Source: a virus
Reading direction: 5' to 3' (one strand)
Length of the DNA stretch: 55,693 bases
IMG/VR virus record: IMGVR_UViG_3300020371_000012
Location: 1-55,693 of that record
Part shown: piece after piece, positions 21,556 through 30,678 of the stretch
Numbering within the stretch: position 1 is the stretch's first letter
Layout of the letters: every line of letters begins with the position of its first letter
Notes under the pieces: model-generated
The model's database searches: none
What the model was told of the DNA's origin: nothing
What the model saw: the letters and a program-made list of their open reading frames with translations, nothing else
Program-made: the position numbers and the translations under genes

Positions 21556-24500
21556 ATGCCAAGAACTACACCTGGATCAGGAGCTATTCTAAGGCCCGTA
21601 TTCAACTCCTCATATGGTGTTGAAAGAATTGAAGTCATTGAAGGCGGAAATAACTATTCAAAAGCAGATCCCCCAAAAATTGTCATTGAGGGAACCCAAA
21701 ACCCTGTAGTTGAAGGTATTTTTTACCCAGTTATTACTGGTGTTGGAACTATTCGAGATGTAATTATTTTCAACACAGGTGCTGGATATTATCCTGTGTT
21801 TTCTACAACTACTGCATCAGAAGTTGTTGTAGAAAGAGGGTCTTTTGGATCTATTTCTACAACTCATGGTCTTGGCGTGTCTTCTGTATTTGTTGGTGAC
21901 TATAATATTGTAGAAGACAATATTTACTTTGTTGATGCTCCATATGGAAAGAGAGGTCCAGTTGGTTTAGAAACTGGATCGACTTTTAATGGAAGATTGT
22001 TCTCAAGAAAATTTGATCCGTTTGAACCACAAGATAAAAATTTGGTTCTTGATGATATTTCTTTAGAATTTACTGGAATTGCTGGTACTAATTTTAGAGT
22101 AACAGAAAATCTTGGTGTAGTAACTTCACTATACAATAGTGTTAACCAAGGCGTAGAAATTAATAATAACCCATTTATTCTGATCAATAATATTGTTCAG
22201 ACTCCAAATTTAGATTTTACTTTTACTGATTCTTCTGATAACCAGTTAAATTTTTTAAGTGGTGTACCTAGAGCGGGAAGAATTGATAAAGTTGGCATCC
22301 AAACTGGTGGTGGATATTATATTCCACTTGAAGCAGCAGCTGTTGCTGGTGTAAATTCTTCTGGATCTGTAGACTACATCGAAATTCGTGGTGGTGGACA
22401 GGGATATAGAAATCCACCAGAAGTTACTATTAGGGCTACAGATGGAACTGGAGCTACTGCTACTGCAGTTCTTGGAACAAAGGTAAACACTCCTGTTGCT
22501 ATTTCTACCGCTTCATTTGATATGTTTAGCGGTATTGGAACTTTTACGACATCTTCGCCACATGATTTTTATGATGGGGATAGAGTTGTTATTACTGGAG
22601 CTGGATTCACATTTACTGCTTTATCTGCGGTAAGAAATATTAATGAATTTGGATATGACTATATTACTGGTATTGCCACTCTCAGTGTTTATGGCGGTCA
22701 TTATATCGGTACAGGGAGTAATCAATCTAGACATCTGTTGATTAGAGGTGTTCAGGTAACTGATGGAATTAGTACCTTTACTCTTAGAGAAGATTCCTAT
22801 CCTATTGTTTCTGTTGGTAATAGTAGAGAAGCTAAAGTTAATATTGGTATTGGAACTACAGGATTGCAGTATGTTTCTGCTGGTACAGTTCAGGCTGGTG
22901 TTGACACCAACATTCTTGAAGCAAGAAATGTAATTGGTTTTGATGTTATCGATACCCCAACCGATGATACTTTTGAAGTATTTCTGGGAATTACTACTTT
23001 CCCACACAACTATGTAAGTGGTGGAGTCGTTCAGAGGGACCAGACAGGTATTGTAACAGCGATTAACCTTACCTCTGGTGGTACAGGGTATTTCCCAGCT
23101 AAGAAAGTCGTATATTCTGATAATACTCAAGAGAACGGCATCACTACATTTACTGCTCATGGAGCTCAAGTTGGTGTTGTGACTAATGTTGGTTCTGTTG
23201 AGTATGATCCTGTTGTTGGATTGATGACAGTTAGATTCAGCAGTCCTCATGGATTGACTGATGATAATGCAGTAAAACTTGAGGGATTAAAGTTTGATAC
23301 TATTAACGGACCAATTACTTTCCCTAGAGGTCTCAAAAAAGTATTTGGATTTACCGTTCCTAATAACGTTGATATCGTAATTGACGCTAAAGAGGAAATG
23401 TATGACCTAACAAGAAATGTTGGGGTCTATACAGGCGAAAATCTTACTGGAACAATTACTCGTTATGAGGGACATGGTTTAGAGACTGATGATTTTATTG
23501 TTGTTACTGGTGTTGGTCAAACCACTTCTAGTTCTGTAGATTTAAGACTGGCCGATGTTGAATATGACAATGTTAGTGGATTTGCAACAATCACTACACG
23601 AAGAAATCACAATTTCTCTAAAAATGATTTTGTGATTGTTAGTGGAATTGCATTTACTTGTGACTACTCTCCATCAATTGGCATTACTACTGCTGAATAT
23701 GATAATATCAGTGGTATTATGACAATTACCACCGCTGCTCCACATGGATATACCGAAGGTGGTAAAGCAGGAACTGTTGTTCTGAGTGGACTCGGATTTA
23801 CTTGTGATATTGATAATGGAGCATCTATCCATTACTATCCAAGACATAGAGACGAAGCATATCAGAAGTCAATCTCTATTGCTTCTACAACAAATACAAC
23901 AATTACTCTGGATGTAGGTAAATCTCCAAGAAATGAATCATATCCACATACTTTTGCTTCTGCAACAACTGGAGCTGTAGTTTCTGGTGGTGACTATCCA
24001 CATACTTTTGTTGGATCTGGGTCTAGTGCAATTATTCTTGGTGGCGATTACAATTACAATTTTGTAAGTGCCGACCCTCAAGGAATTACAATCGGTGGTG
24101 AATATGATCACACCTTTGTAAGTTCTGGATCTACTGCTCTATGGAGAGGTGGTGGATATCCACACACTTTTGTCAGCGCAGGAGCAACTGCCGTTATTAG
24201 TGGTGGGGATTACACATATACTTTCAAACCAGACACCAATAATGGTGGTGCTATTGCAAAGTATACTTGGGCTGGTCCATTCCTAACTCCAATTGATGCT
24301 TCATACATCCCAGCTACAGGTGTATTAACACTCGAATTCAATCAACCTCACTTCCTTACAACTAACGATACTATTGGTATTGCAACTGGATCTCTCACAT
24401 TTACTTGTGATATGGATGGCAATGCAACTGAACATGACTATCCTAGACGTAGAGATCCTGTTCATAATAGATCAGATATTCCAGTTGCTAGTGTTGTCAA

Positions 24501-27500
24501 TGCAACTACGATTACTGTAAACGTTGGAGCAACCCCTATTGTTTATCAACAACCAACTAATGCGGTTTATGATCCAGACATTGGTGAGTTGATTATTACA
24601 GTACCAAATCATGGCCATGTAAAGGGAGAAACACTCAAGTTGACCGAAAACTCCTTCACATTTACTTGTGCTCAGGATAATCATCAAACTCAACACACAT
24701 ATCCAAGAGCAACTGACCCTGCAGGTGGTGGATATGCTTCTACCACCAGTAGAGTTGCAATTACAACTCATACTGACGATACATTTACTATTCCCGTTGG
24801 TGCTTCTCCATTACAATATTTTGCAGCTACAGATGCTCAATATAATGCAACAACTGGTATTCTGACAGTTACTTCACCAAGTCACGGATATGTCAATGGT
24901 GACTTTGCTAGATTTACGGATAGTTCTTTAGTATTTACTTGTAGTCTAGACAATTATGCAACCGAACACGCATATCCAAGACCTACAGACCCAGCATCTG
25001 GAGTTGCACTTACGATCAGTAACGTAACTACAAATACTTTTGAAGTAAATGTTGGAACATCAACTAATTCATATATTCAAGCCGTCACTGCAAGTTACTA
25101 TCCCAAAACAGGTATTTTTGAAGTTGGTACTGGAAATACAGCACATGGATTATCAACTACTACTGGTAATTTAAAGATTCCAGATGGTTCATTCACATTT
25201 ACTTGTGATATGGACAATAATCAAACACAACATTCATATCCAAGATCAACAGATCCAGCATCCACCAAAGCTCTTGCTATTGTTGGATATACAACAAATA
25301 CTTTCCAAGTTAATGTTGGAACATCTACTCATATCTTTAGACCTGCTACAGAGGCATATTATACTGCTTCCACAGGAATTCTTACCGTAACATGTCCCAA
25401 TCATGGTATGAGAGTTGGAAGATCTATTAGATTCACCAATGATACTTTATCATTTACTTGTGGAATGGATGATCATTCCACGGTTCATACTTATCCTAGG
25501 TCTACTGATCCATATTCTGATACTAGAGTTGCTATTTCTGCAACAACCGTAGATACATTTACTGTTAACGTTGGTCCAACCACTAGTTATTTCTGGGATG
25601 TTAGTGGCGCTAATTATGTTCCAGATACTGGAATAATTGAGTTAACAGTTGGCGCTGGACATACTTTATACGCAGGTAAGCCAATACGAATTCAACCAGA
25701 GTCTTTGATCTTTACATGCACCAAGGATGGTAATGCTACAGAACATAGATATCCACAAAAAGGAGACCCATATTGGATCTCTGCGGGTATTGCATCTGTA
25801 CTAAACAGCACAAACGTCAGAATCAATGTTGGTCCTTCCACAACACCATCATATTACGTTGGTGGTGGAACTATTCAAGGTTCTATTGTTGCTCCCAGAG
25901 AACAAAATAACTCCGATAGTGGAATGGATTTCTCATTCTCTGGTGCCTTTGTGGAAAAGGTTGGTGGAGCAACTACATTTACTGTTCAGGTAGGTCCTTC
26001 TACAACACCACACAACTACAATAGAGGTGGTACTGTTTCTAGCGCACAAAGATTTGCAGATTCTCTGGATGATGCATATGATGGACTTTATGTTGGAGAA
26101 AAACTAACAGGTGCAACTTGGAGATCTAGAAGTGGAATCGTAACTGAGAAAAACTTCTATGCTGCACCAGGACGAGTACATAAACCAGTTAGGGTTGAAA
26201 TTGCTCAACCAGATCCATATTTCAACAGAGATTTGATTTATGCAGATGGTTCTAGTGGAATTGGAACTAATGCAGTTGTTGACTTTAGAGTTAACGCAGA
26301 TAAAGAAATTCAAGAATATTCGATTACCGAGGAAGGTGTTGGATTTAAAGTAAATGATATTCTAACAGTAGCTGGAATTGTTACTGATCCCAGAGTTGGT
26401 GTTCATACAGAATTTACTCTCAAGGTACTTGAGTTGACTAATGATAAGTTCTCTGGATTCTATCCTGGACAATTTATTGTATTTGATGATATCAGTCAGT
26501 ACTTTAATGGAATTAGAACTAAGTTTACTTTATCTGTAACTACTGGCGGAGAAACAGAAATTCTAAGTTTGAAGACACTTCCTGGAAGTGATATGGATAT
26601 CAGTAATAATATCTTTATCTACATTAATGATATTTTGCAAGTTCCTGGAGAATCTTACATCTTCAAGGGAAGTAGAATTATTTTTTCTGAGGCTCCTAAG
26701 TCTGGATCCAAGTGTTCTGTATTCTACTTCAGAGGATCTAAGAGAGACGTTGAAACAATTAATCCACCATTAACTGTTAAAGCGGGTGATACTGTAACTA
26801 TCCAAGAAAACAAGTTAAATCTATTTGATCTTGATCAATTCCCAAGACAGGCTAAGAGAATCGTTGCTTCTGATATTCTTGAGACATTTGCATATAAGAG
26901 TGTTGGTATTGACACTGATCCTACTGCAGAGAGGCCACTAACATGGGAAAAACAAAGAAGAGATAAGGTTCTTTCTGGAAGTCTCATTTCTAAAGCAAGA
27001 CCAAGTTTGAAGTCTAGAACTACACCAAATACACGACTTATTGCAGATGTAAATGAAACTGATCGAGAAATTTATGTGGAAAATGCTTTCCCAATTTTCT
27101 CTGATGTTGATTTGGTAACTCAGTCTGAAAGAAACGTTCTTATTTTGGATGATAGAACTATTGAAACTGGAATTGGTTCTGCTGTAGTTGGAAGTTCTTC
27201 TAGTGTATCCAATATCATCGTTGTTGATGGTGGTGCTGGTTATGCACTTACATCTCCTAGTATTACAATTTCAGAATCCAAGATCAATAGAAAGGATCCA
27301 ATCTCTGCTTGGAGTTTTGATGATATTATTACTGGATTTGCACCAAACTTGTATGATTGGAAAGAATTGGATTATGGTGATCAAGTAATTGCAGTAGGAA
27401 CAAGTAGTAGATACATCAATACTAAGAGTGGACTCTTCTGGGAAAGAGGTAGTGTTGGTTTTGGTGGAACTATTACAATGAATACCGTTGCTATTGGCAA

Positions 27501-29034
27501 ATCCTCTTCTTCTCCAATTAATTATGTAAGAGCTGCTGGAGAATATGCTAAAATTGTCAAGGGTGTATCAGTTGGTAATACCTTTACCGATTGGCAAGAA
27601 ATTAAGTTGATTGAACAACGACAAGTTCCTGCAATTCAGTCTTCACTAGACTTTGATTCTGAATATACTGGAACGTTCAATAAAATTATCTTTGAACCAA
27701 CTAGAGATGCTTGGGTAACAGTCGGAACTGGTGGATCTATCTTCACTGGTGTTGGTATTGGAACTACGACGATGTATAGTCGTTATTCTAGAGTTTTGGA
27801 TGATCTCAATTCTATTACATATGGATTGGGTCAATTTATTGCTGCTGGAAATGGCGGAGCTCTTATTTCTTCTAATGAAGGATTGATTTGGACTCCACTT
27901 TCTAGTAATACTCCAAAGAATATTACTGATATTATATTTGATGGAAATAAATTTGTCTTTGTTGGTGATGGTGGTCTTATTGGAATTTCTTCTGATAAAA
28001 ACTTCTGGATGATCTATACGGATCCAAATGCTACAAGTCCTGCAACGTTTGACTTTGCTAGAATTAGATATCAAGATGGATTCTATGTTGGTATTGATAC
28101 CTCTGGAACACTTCACTACTCTTTTGATCTTGCTAACTGGACTGAAAGAGAAATCGATCACTCTCAAACTCTATCCGATTTAATTAGAACTGATTATGGT
28201 GAGAATGGAAGAACTATTGCAGTCGGATCTGGATCAACAGCATTCTATGCAGATCCAATTGTGAACAGAGCTACTGCAAAAACATCTGTTTCTAACGGAA
28301 TTGTTACCAGCATCACTGTTGAGAATGGTGGATTTGGATATGATGTTGGGTCAAGTCCACCAGTTATTATTGAAACTGATTCCTCAGTAAGTGAAGAGTT
28401 ACTTTCCGTTGATGCAGTTGGCGATTTTGGTGTTATCGTTGGCGTAAATACCAATATACTTGGAATTGGATTTAGTGTTCCACCAACAATAGAATTTGTT
28501 CTTAAATCCGAGTTCTATGACAACACTAACCTTGGATATGGTTATTCTTCGTTAAATACATTAGGCGTATCTTATTCCGAACTATCTAAGGGAGATTATT
28601 TCGTCATTTATGATAGTCCTCTTATCACTGGTCATGCATTGACTGGTATTACGACTTCTATTGGTGGATATTTGAATTTCCCAGCTAATAAGATTGCAGA
28701 AATTCCTGCAGGGCAACCCTTACAAGGAAGATTCTTTGTTGAGAAGGTAACACCTGTTGATGTTGTTTCTGGATTAGTTACTGTAACTTGCGCTTTCCAA
28801 CCTAAACCATTCTCTTCTCTTGAGATTGAGGTTGGTCTTGATCCAAATGGACCATACTTATTGGATAATCAGTTTGATTATAAACCATATTATGGAAAAT
28901 ATACTTGGGGTAAAATTAGAAATTACCAAAATAGAGCTGGAGGAAGTCCAAAACAATTCTTCGTCAATCCAGATAATGGAGCGACTGGATTGTCAACTGC
29001 TGCGGTAGTTACCAGAATTCAACCTCTATCTTAA
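21556..29034 (+). CDS. Giant modular virion protein with YPR/FTC repeats and propeller-like C-terminus
   Basis: 2492 residues. N-terminus (residues 1-550): GGxxY/GGxGY turn repeats and HDFxxGD modules. Residues 748-1400: seven copies of a ~86-91-residue unit with the core FTC-x-x-D-N/G...H-x-YPR-x-x-DP, ending in a V-x-VG strand. Residues 795-890: 5.5 tandem copies of an 18-residue unit (x-Y-P-H-T-F-V-S ... GG). Residues about 1920-2250: BNR/Asp-box-like repeats (GQFIAAGNGGALISSNEGLIWT, KFVFVGDGGLIGISSDKNFW) suggesting a beta-propeller. C-terminus: FNFP-like and GGSPKQFFVNPD. Probable baseplate-peripheral adhesion or decoration protein. Confidence 0.75.
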   Translation: MPRTTPGSGAILRPVFNSSYGVERIEVIEGGNNYSKADPPKIVIEGTQNPVVEGIFYPVITGVGTIRDVIIFNTGAGYYPVFSTTTASEVVVERGSFGSISTTHGLGVSSVFVGDYNIVEDNIYFVDAPYGKRGPVGLETGSTFNGRLFSRKFDPFEPQDKNLVLDDISLEFTGIAGTNFRVTENLGVVTSLYNSVNQGVEINNNPFILINNIVQTPNLDFTFTDSSDNQLNFLSGVPRAGRIDKVGIQTGGGYYIPLEAAAVAGVNSSGSVDYIEIRGGGQGYRNPPEVTIRATDGTGATATAVLGTKVNTPVAISTASFDMFSGIGTFTTSSPHDFYDGDRVVITGAGFTFTALSAVRNINEFGYDYITGIATLSVYGGHYIGTGSNQSRHLLIRGVQVTDGISTFTLREDSYPIVSVGNSREAKVNIGIGTTGLQYVSAGTVQAGVDTNILEARNVIGFDVIDTPTDDTFEVFLGITTFPHNYVSGGVVQRDQTGIVTAINLTSGGTGYFPAKKVVYSDNTQENGITTFTAHGAQVGVVTNVGSVEYDPVVGLMTVRFSSPHGLTDDNAVKLEGLKFDTINGPITFPRGLKKVFGFTVPNNVDIVIDAKEEMYDLTRNVGVYTGENLTGTITRYEGHGLETDDFIVVTGVGQTTSSSVDLRLADVEYDNVSGFATITTRRNHNFSKNDFVIVSGIAFTCDYSPSIGITTAEYDNISGIMTITTAAPHGYTEGGKAGTVVLSGLGFTCDIDNGASIHYYPRHRDEAYQKSISIASTTNTTITLDVGKSPRNESYPHTFASATTGAVVSGGDYPHTFVGSGSSAIILGGDYNYNFVSADPQGITIGGEYDHTFVSSGSTALWRGGGYPHTFVSAGATAVISGGDYTYTFKPDTNNGGAIAKYTWAGPFLTPIDASYIPATGVLTLEFNQPHFLTTNDTIGIATGSLTFTCDMDGNATEHDYPRRRDPVHNRSDIPVASVVNATTITVNVGATPIVYQQPTNAVYDPDIGELIITVPNHGHVKGETLKLTENSFTFTCAQDNHQTQHTYPRATDPAGGGYASTTSRVAITTHTDDTFTIPVGASPLQYFAATDAQYNATTGILTVTSPSHGYVNGDFARFTDSSLVFTCSLDNYATEHAYPRPTDPASGVALTISNVTTNTFEVNVGTSTNSYIQAVTASYYPKTGIFEVGTGNTAHGLSTTTGNLKIPDGSFTFTCDMDNNQTQHSYPRSTDPASTKALAIVGYTTNTFQVNVGTSTHIFRPATEAYYTASTGILTVTCPNHGMRVGRSIRFTNDTLSFTCGMDDHSTVHTYPRSTDPYSDTRVAISATTVDTFTVNVGPTTSYFWDVSGANYVPDTGIIELTVGAGHTLYAGKPIRIQPESLIFTCTKDGNATEHRYPQKGDPYWISAGIASVLNSTNVRINVGPSTTPSYYVGGGTIQGSIVAPREQNNSDSGMDFSFSGAFVEKVGGATTFTVQVGPSTTPHNYNRGGTVSSAQRFADSLDDAYDGLYVGEKLTGATWRSRSGIVTEKNFYAAPGRVHKPVRVEIAQPDPYFNRDLIYADGSSGIGTNAVVDFRVNADKEIQEYSITEEGVGFKVNDILTVAGIVTDPRVGVHTEFTLKVLELTNDKFSGFYPGQFIVFDDISQYFNGIRTKFTLSVTTGGETEILSLKTLPGSDMDISNNIFIYINDILQVPGESYIFKGSRIIFSEAPKSGSKCSVFYFRGSKRDVETINPPLTVKAGDTVTIQENKLNLFDLDQFPRQAKRIVASDILETFAYKSVGIDTDPTAERPLTWEKQRRDKVLSGSLISKARPSLKSRTTPNTRLIADVNETDREIYVENAFPIFSDVDLVTQSERNVLILDDRTIETGIGSAVVGSSSSVSNIIVVDGGAGYALTSPSITISESKINRKDPISAWSFDDIITGFAPNLYDWKELDYGDQVIAVGTSSRYINTKSGLFWERGSVGFGGTITMNTVAIGKSSSSPINYVRAAGEYAKIVKGVSVGNTFTDWQEIKLIEQRQVPAIQSSLDFDSEYTGTFNKIIFEPTRDAWVTVGTGGSIFTGVGIGTTTMYSRYSRVLDDLNSITYGLGQFIAAGNGGALISSNEGLIWTPLSSNTPKNITDIIFDGNKFVFVGDGGLIGISSDKNFWMIYTDPNATSPATFDFARIRYQDGFYVGIDTSGTLHYSFDLANWTEREIDHSQTLSDLIRTDYGENGRTIAVGSGSTAFYADPIVNRATAKTSVSNGIVTSITVENGGFGYDVGSSPPVIIETDSSVSEELLSVDAVGDFGVIVGVNTNILGIGFSVPPTIEFVLKSEFYDNTNLGYGYSSLNTLGVSYSELSKGDYFVIYDSPLITGHALTGITTSIGGYLNFPANKIAEIPAGQPLQGRFFVEKVTPVDVVSGLVTVTCAFQPKPFSSLEIEVGLDPNGPYLLDNQFDYKPYYGKYTWGKIRNYQNRAGGSPKQFFVNPDNGATGLSTAAVVTRIQPLS
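23790..25830 (+). repeat. Array of FTC/YPR modules (~260 bp units)
   Basis: Within the 2492-residue protein, the core FTC ... H.YPR...DP occurs near nucleotides 23806, 24401, 24658, 24934, 25193, 25450 and 25709 (residues about 748, 947, 1033, 1124, 1212, 1297, 1384). After the first, degenerate copy the spacing is 255-275 bases. Each unit ends in a strand of the form T-F-x-V-N-VG. Confidence 0.8.
23938..24231 (+). repeat. Tandem 54-bp repeat (18-residue units)
   Basis: Units begin exactly at 23938, 23992, 24046, 24100, 24154 and 24208 (the last partial). Consensus at protein level: D-Y-P-H-T-F-V-S-x-x-x-x-A-I-x-x-G-G, with bulky positions 2 and 6 conserved in all copies. The DNA differs in many third positions, so the copies are not recent duplications. 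Confidence 0.85.
27330..28260 (+). other. BNR/Asp-box-like propeller region
   Basis: The encoded segment (residues about 1925-2235) repeats strand patterns ending in GxGGxxxxSxDxxxW or similar: NGGALISSNEGLIW, DGGLIGISSDKNFW, TSGTLHYSFDLANW. These resemble Asp-box or photosystem-assembly (Ycf48-like) propeller blades. No catalytic sialidase residues are seen. Confidence 0.6.
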
Positions 29035-29037
29035 CCA

Positions 29038-29044
29038 CTAAATA
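29038..29044 (+). promoter_or_regulatory. Candidate late promoter
   Basis: CTAAATA, a variant of TATAAATA, 33 bases before the gp8 start. A weak A/T-rich stem (AAAACG 29055-29060 with CGTTTT 29064-29069) follows. Confidence 0.45.
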
Positions 29045-29076
29045 CTAAAAGAAAAAAACGTCTCGTTTTCATCAAA

Positions 29077-30672
29077 ATGCCTGCAATTATATCGGAACAG
29101 TTTAGAATTCTAAACGCCGAAACCTTTGTAAAGAGTTTCGTTGGCGTTGGGTCTACAGTTAACAAATATTATGCCTTCATTGGACTGCCTAATGCTTTTG
29201 AAACAGAAGCTGGTGGAACATCCGATTGGTCTACCAATACTCCAGCTCCCCTAGATGGATTCCTTGAGGAAAATCAAATCAAGGAATCTATCATTGCAAT
29301 GAAAAAAATTACGGACAAGGATGTTCGTAGATTAGTTCGTAAAGTCGAATGGGTTGCTGGTACAACTTATGAGATGTATAGGCATGACTATACCATTTAC
29401 AACACGACTCCAATTACAAAACAAGGCAATTTGTATGAAGCAAATTACTATGTTGTAAATGAGGATTTGAAGGTTTATGTTTGCCTTCAAAATGGATCTG
29501 ACCCAGAAAACCCAAGTGGTAGACCTTCTTACGACCAACCAACTTTCATTGACTTAGAAGCTAGAGCTGCAGGCACTTCTGGTGATGGTTATGTTTGGAA
29601 GTACCTCTATACTATCAAACCATCAGAGATCGTAAAATTTGACTCTATCGAATATATTCCAGTTCCAGAAAACTGGGGAATGGAAGGTGAGTCCGTATCA
29701 ACTAGAAATAATGCTATTGATGGAAAAATTGAAATCGTTGTTATTGATTCCAGAGGATCTAATTATCAACCCATTTCAACTTCATTTTCCAATGTTCCCA
29801 TCTTGGGAGATGGTATTGGTGGAAAAGCAACAGTAACCATCGATTCTTTTGGTAAAGTATCAGAAATCTTTGTTACTGATGGTGGATCTGGATATACACA
29901 TGGATCTATCCAATTTTTCCCAGGAGCTCCTGGAAGTGAAGCTGGTGGACCTTTAGAAAACCTTACTAATACTGGTATTGGTACTACTGCACTTGGCAAT
30001 TTTAGTGTAATTATCCCACCAAAAGGTGGACATGGATATGATGTTTATAGAGAATTAGGTGCATATAGAGCGCTTCTATATTCTAGATTTGAGACTATTG
30101 AAACCAACCCAGATATTATTGAAGGTAATGATTTTGCTAGAGTTGGAGTTATTAAAAATCCAACAATCTTTGGTAGTAACACCGAATTACTAGAGACCTC
30201 TCAGGTTAGTGGACTAAAAGCAATTAAGATGGCTGGAGTTACTACTGGAACAACATATGCAGTTGACTCCGAGATTACTCAAACAGTGGGTCTTGGATCT
30301 ACTGCTATTGGATATGTTGCATCTTGGGATAATATTAGTGGAGTATTAAAGTATTACCAACCAATGGGTCTTGCTTCTAGTGAAACTGGATATAAGATTA
30401 TTCCATTTACATCCACACCTGATCCTGGATATGGATTAACAATCAGTGGAGAAACCGTTACTGGACCTCTACTATCGGTAAATACTGATTTTAACGGTGT
30501 AAGTACCTCAATAAATAATAGGACATACCAACTTGGTCTTAACTTCGTTGCTGGTATTGCATCTGCTGAATACAACACTAAGTCTGGCGAAATTATCTAC
30601 ATTGATAACAGAGCCCCTATTCCTAGATCTGCAAGTCAGAAAGAAGACATCAAGATTGTTCTGGAGTTCTAA
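29077..30672 (+). CDS. 8: Baseplate wedge subunit gp8
   Basis: 531 residues, longer than T4 gp8 (334). gp8 dimers link the wedge components in the baseplate. Family landmarks: FRILNAETFVKSFVG, NKYYAFIGLPNAF, RLVRKVEWVAGTTYEMYRHDYT, NLYEANYYVVNEDLKVYVCLQN, GRPSYDQPTF and GDGYVWKYLYTIKPSEIVKF (residues 8-195). The extra length is a C-terminal half (residues 200-531) with GGxGY (DGGSGYTHGS) and GIGT-containing beta modules like those in the neighbouring giants. It lies in the usual cyanophage order, before the DUF4815 gene. Confidence 0.9.
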   Translation: MPAIISEQFRILNAETFVKSFVGVGSTVNKYYAFIGLPNAFETEAGGTSDWSTNTPAPLDGFLEENQIKESIIAMKKITDKDVRRLVRKVEWVAGTTYEMYRHDYTIYNTTPITKQGNLYEANYYVVNEDLKVYVCLQNGSDPENPSGRPSYDQPTFIDLEARAAGTSGDGYVWKYLYTIKPSEIVKFDSIEYIPVPENWGMEGESVSTRNNAIDGKIEIVVIDSRGSNYQPISTSFSNVPILGDGIGGKATVTIDSFGKVSEIFVTDGGSGYTHGSIQFFPGAPGSEAGGPLENLTNTGIGTTALGNFSVIIPPKGGHGYDVYRELGAYRALLYSRFETIETNPDIIEGNDFARVGVIKNPTIFGSNTELLETSQVSGLKAIKMAGVTTGTTYAVDSEITQTVGLGSTAIGYVASWDNISGVLKYYQPMGLASSETGYKIIPFTSTPDPGYGLTISGETVTGPLLSVNTDFNGVSTSINNRTYQLGLNFVAGIASAEYNTKSGEIIYIDNRAPIPRSASQKEDIKIVLEF

Positions 30673-30678
30673 AGAAAA

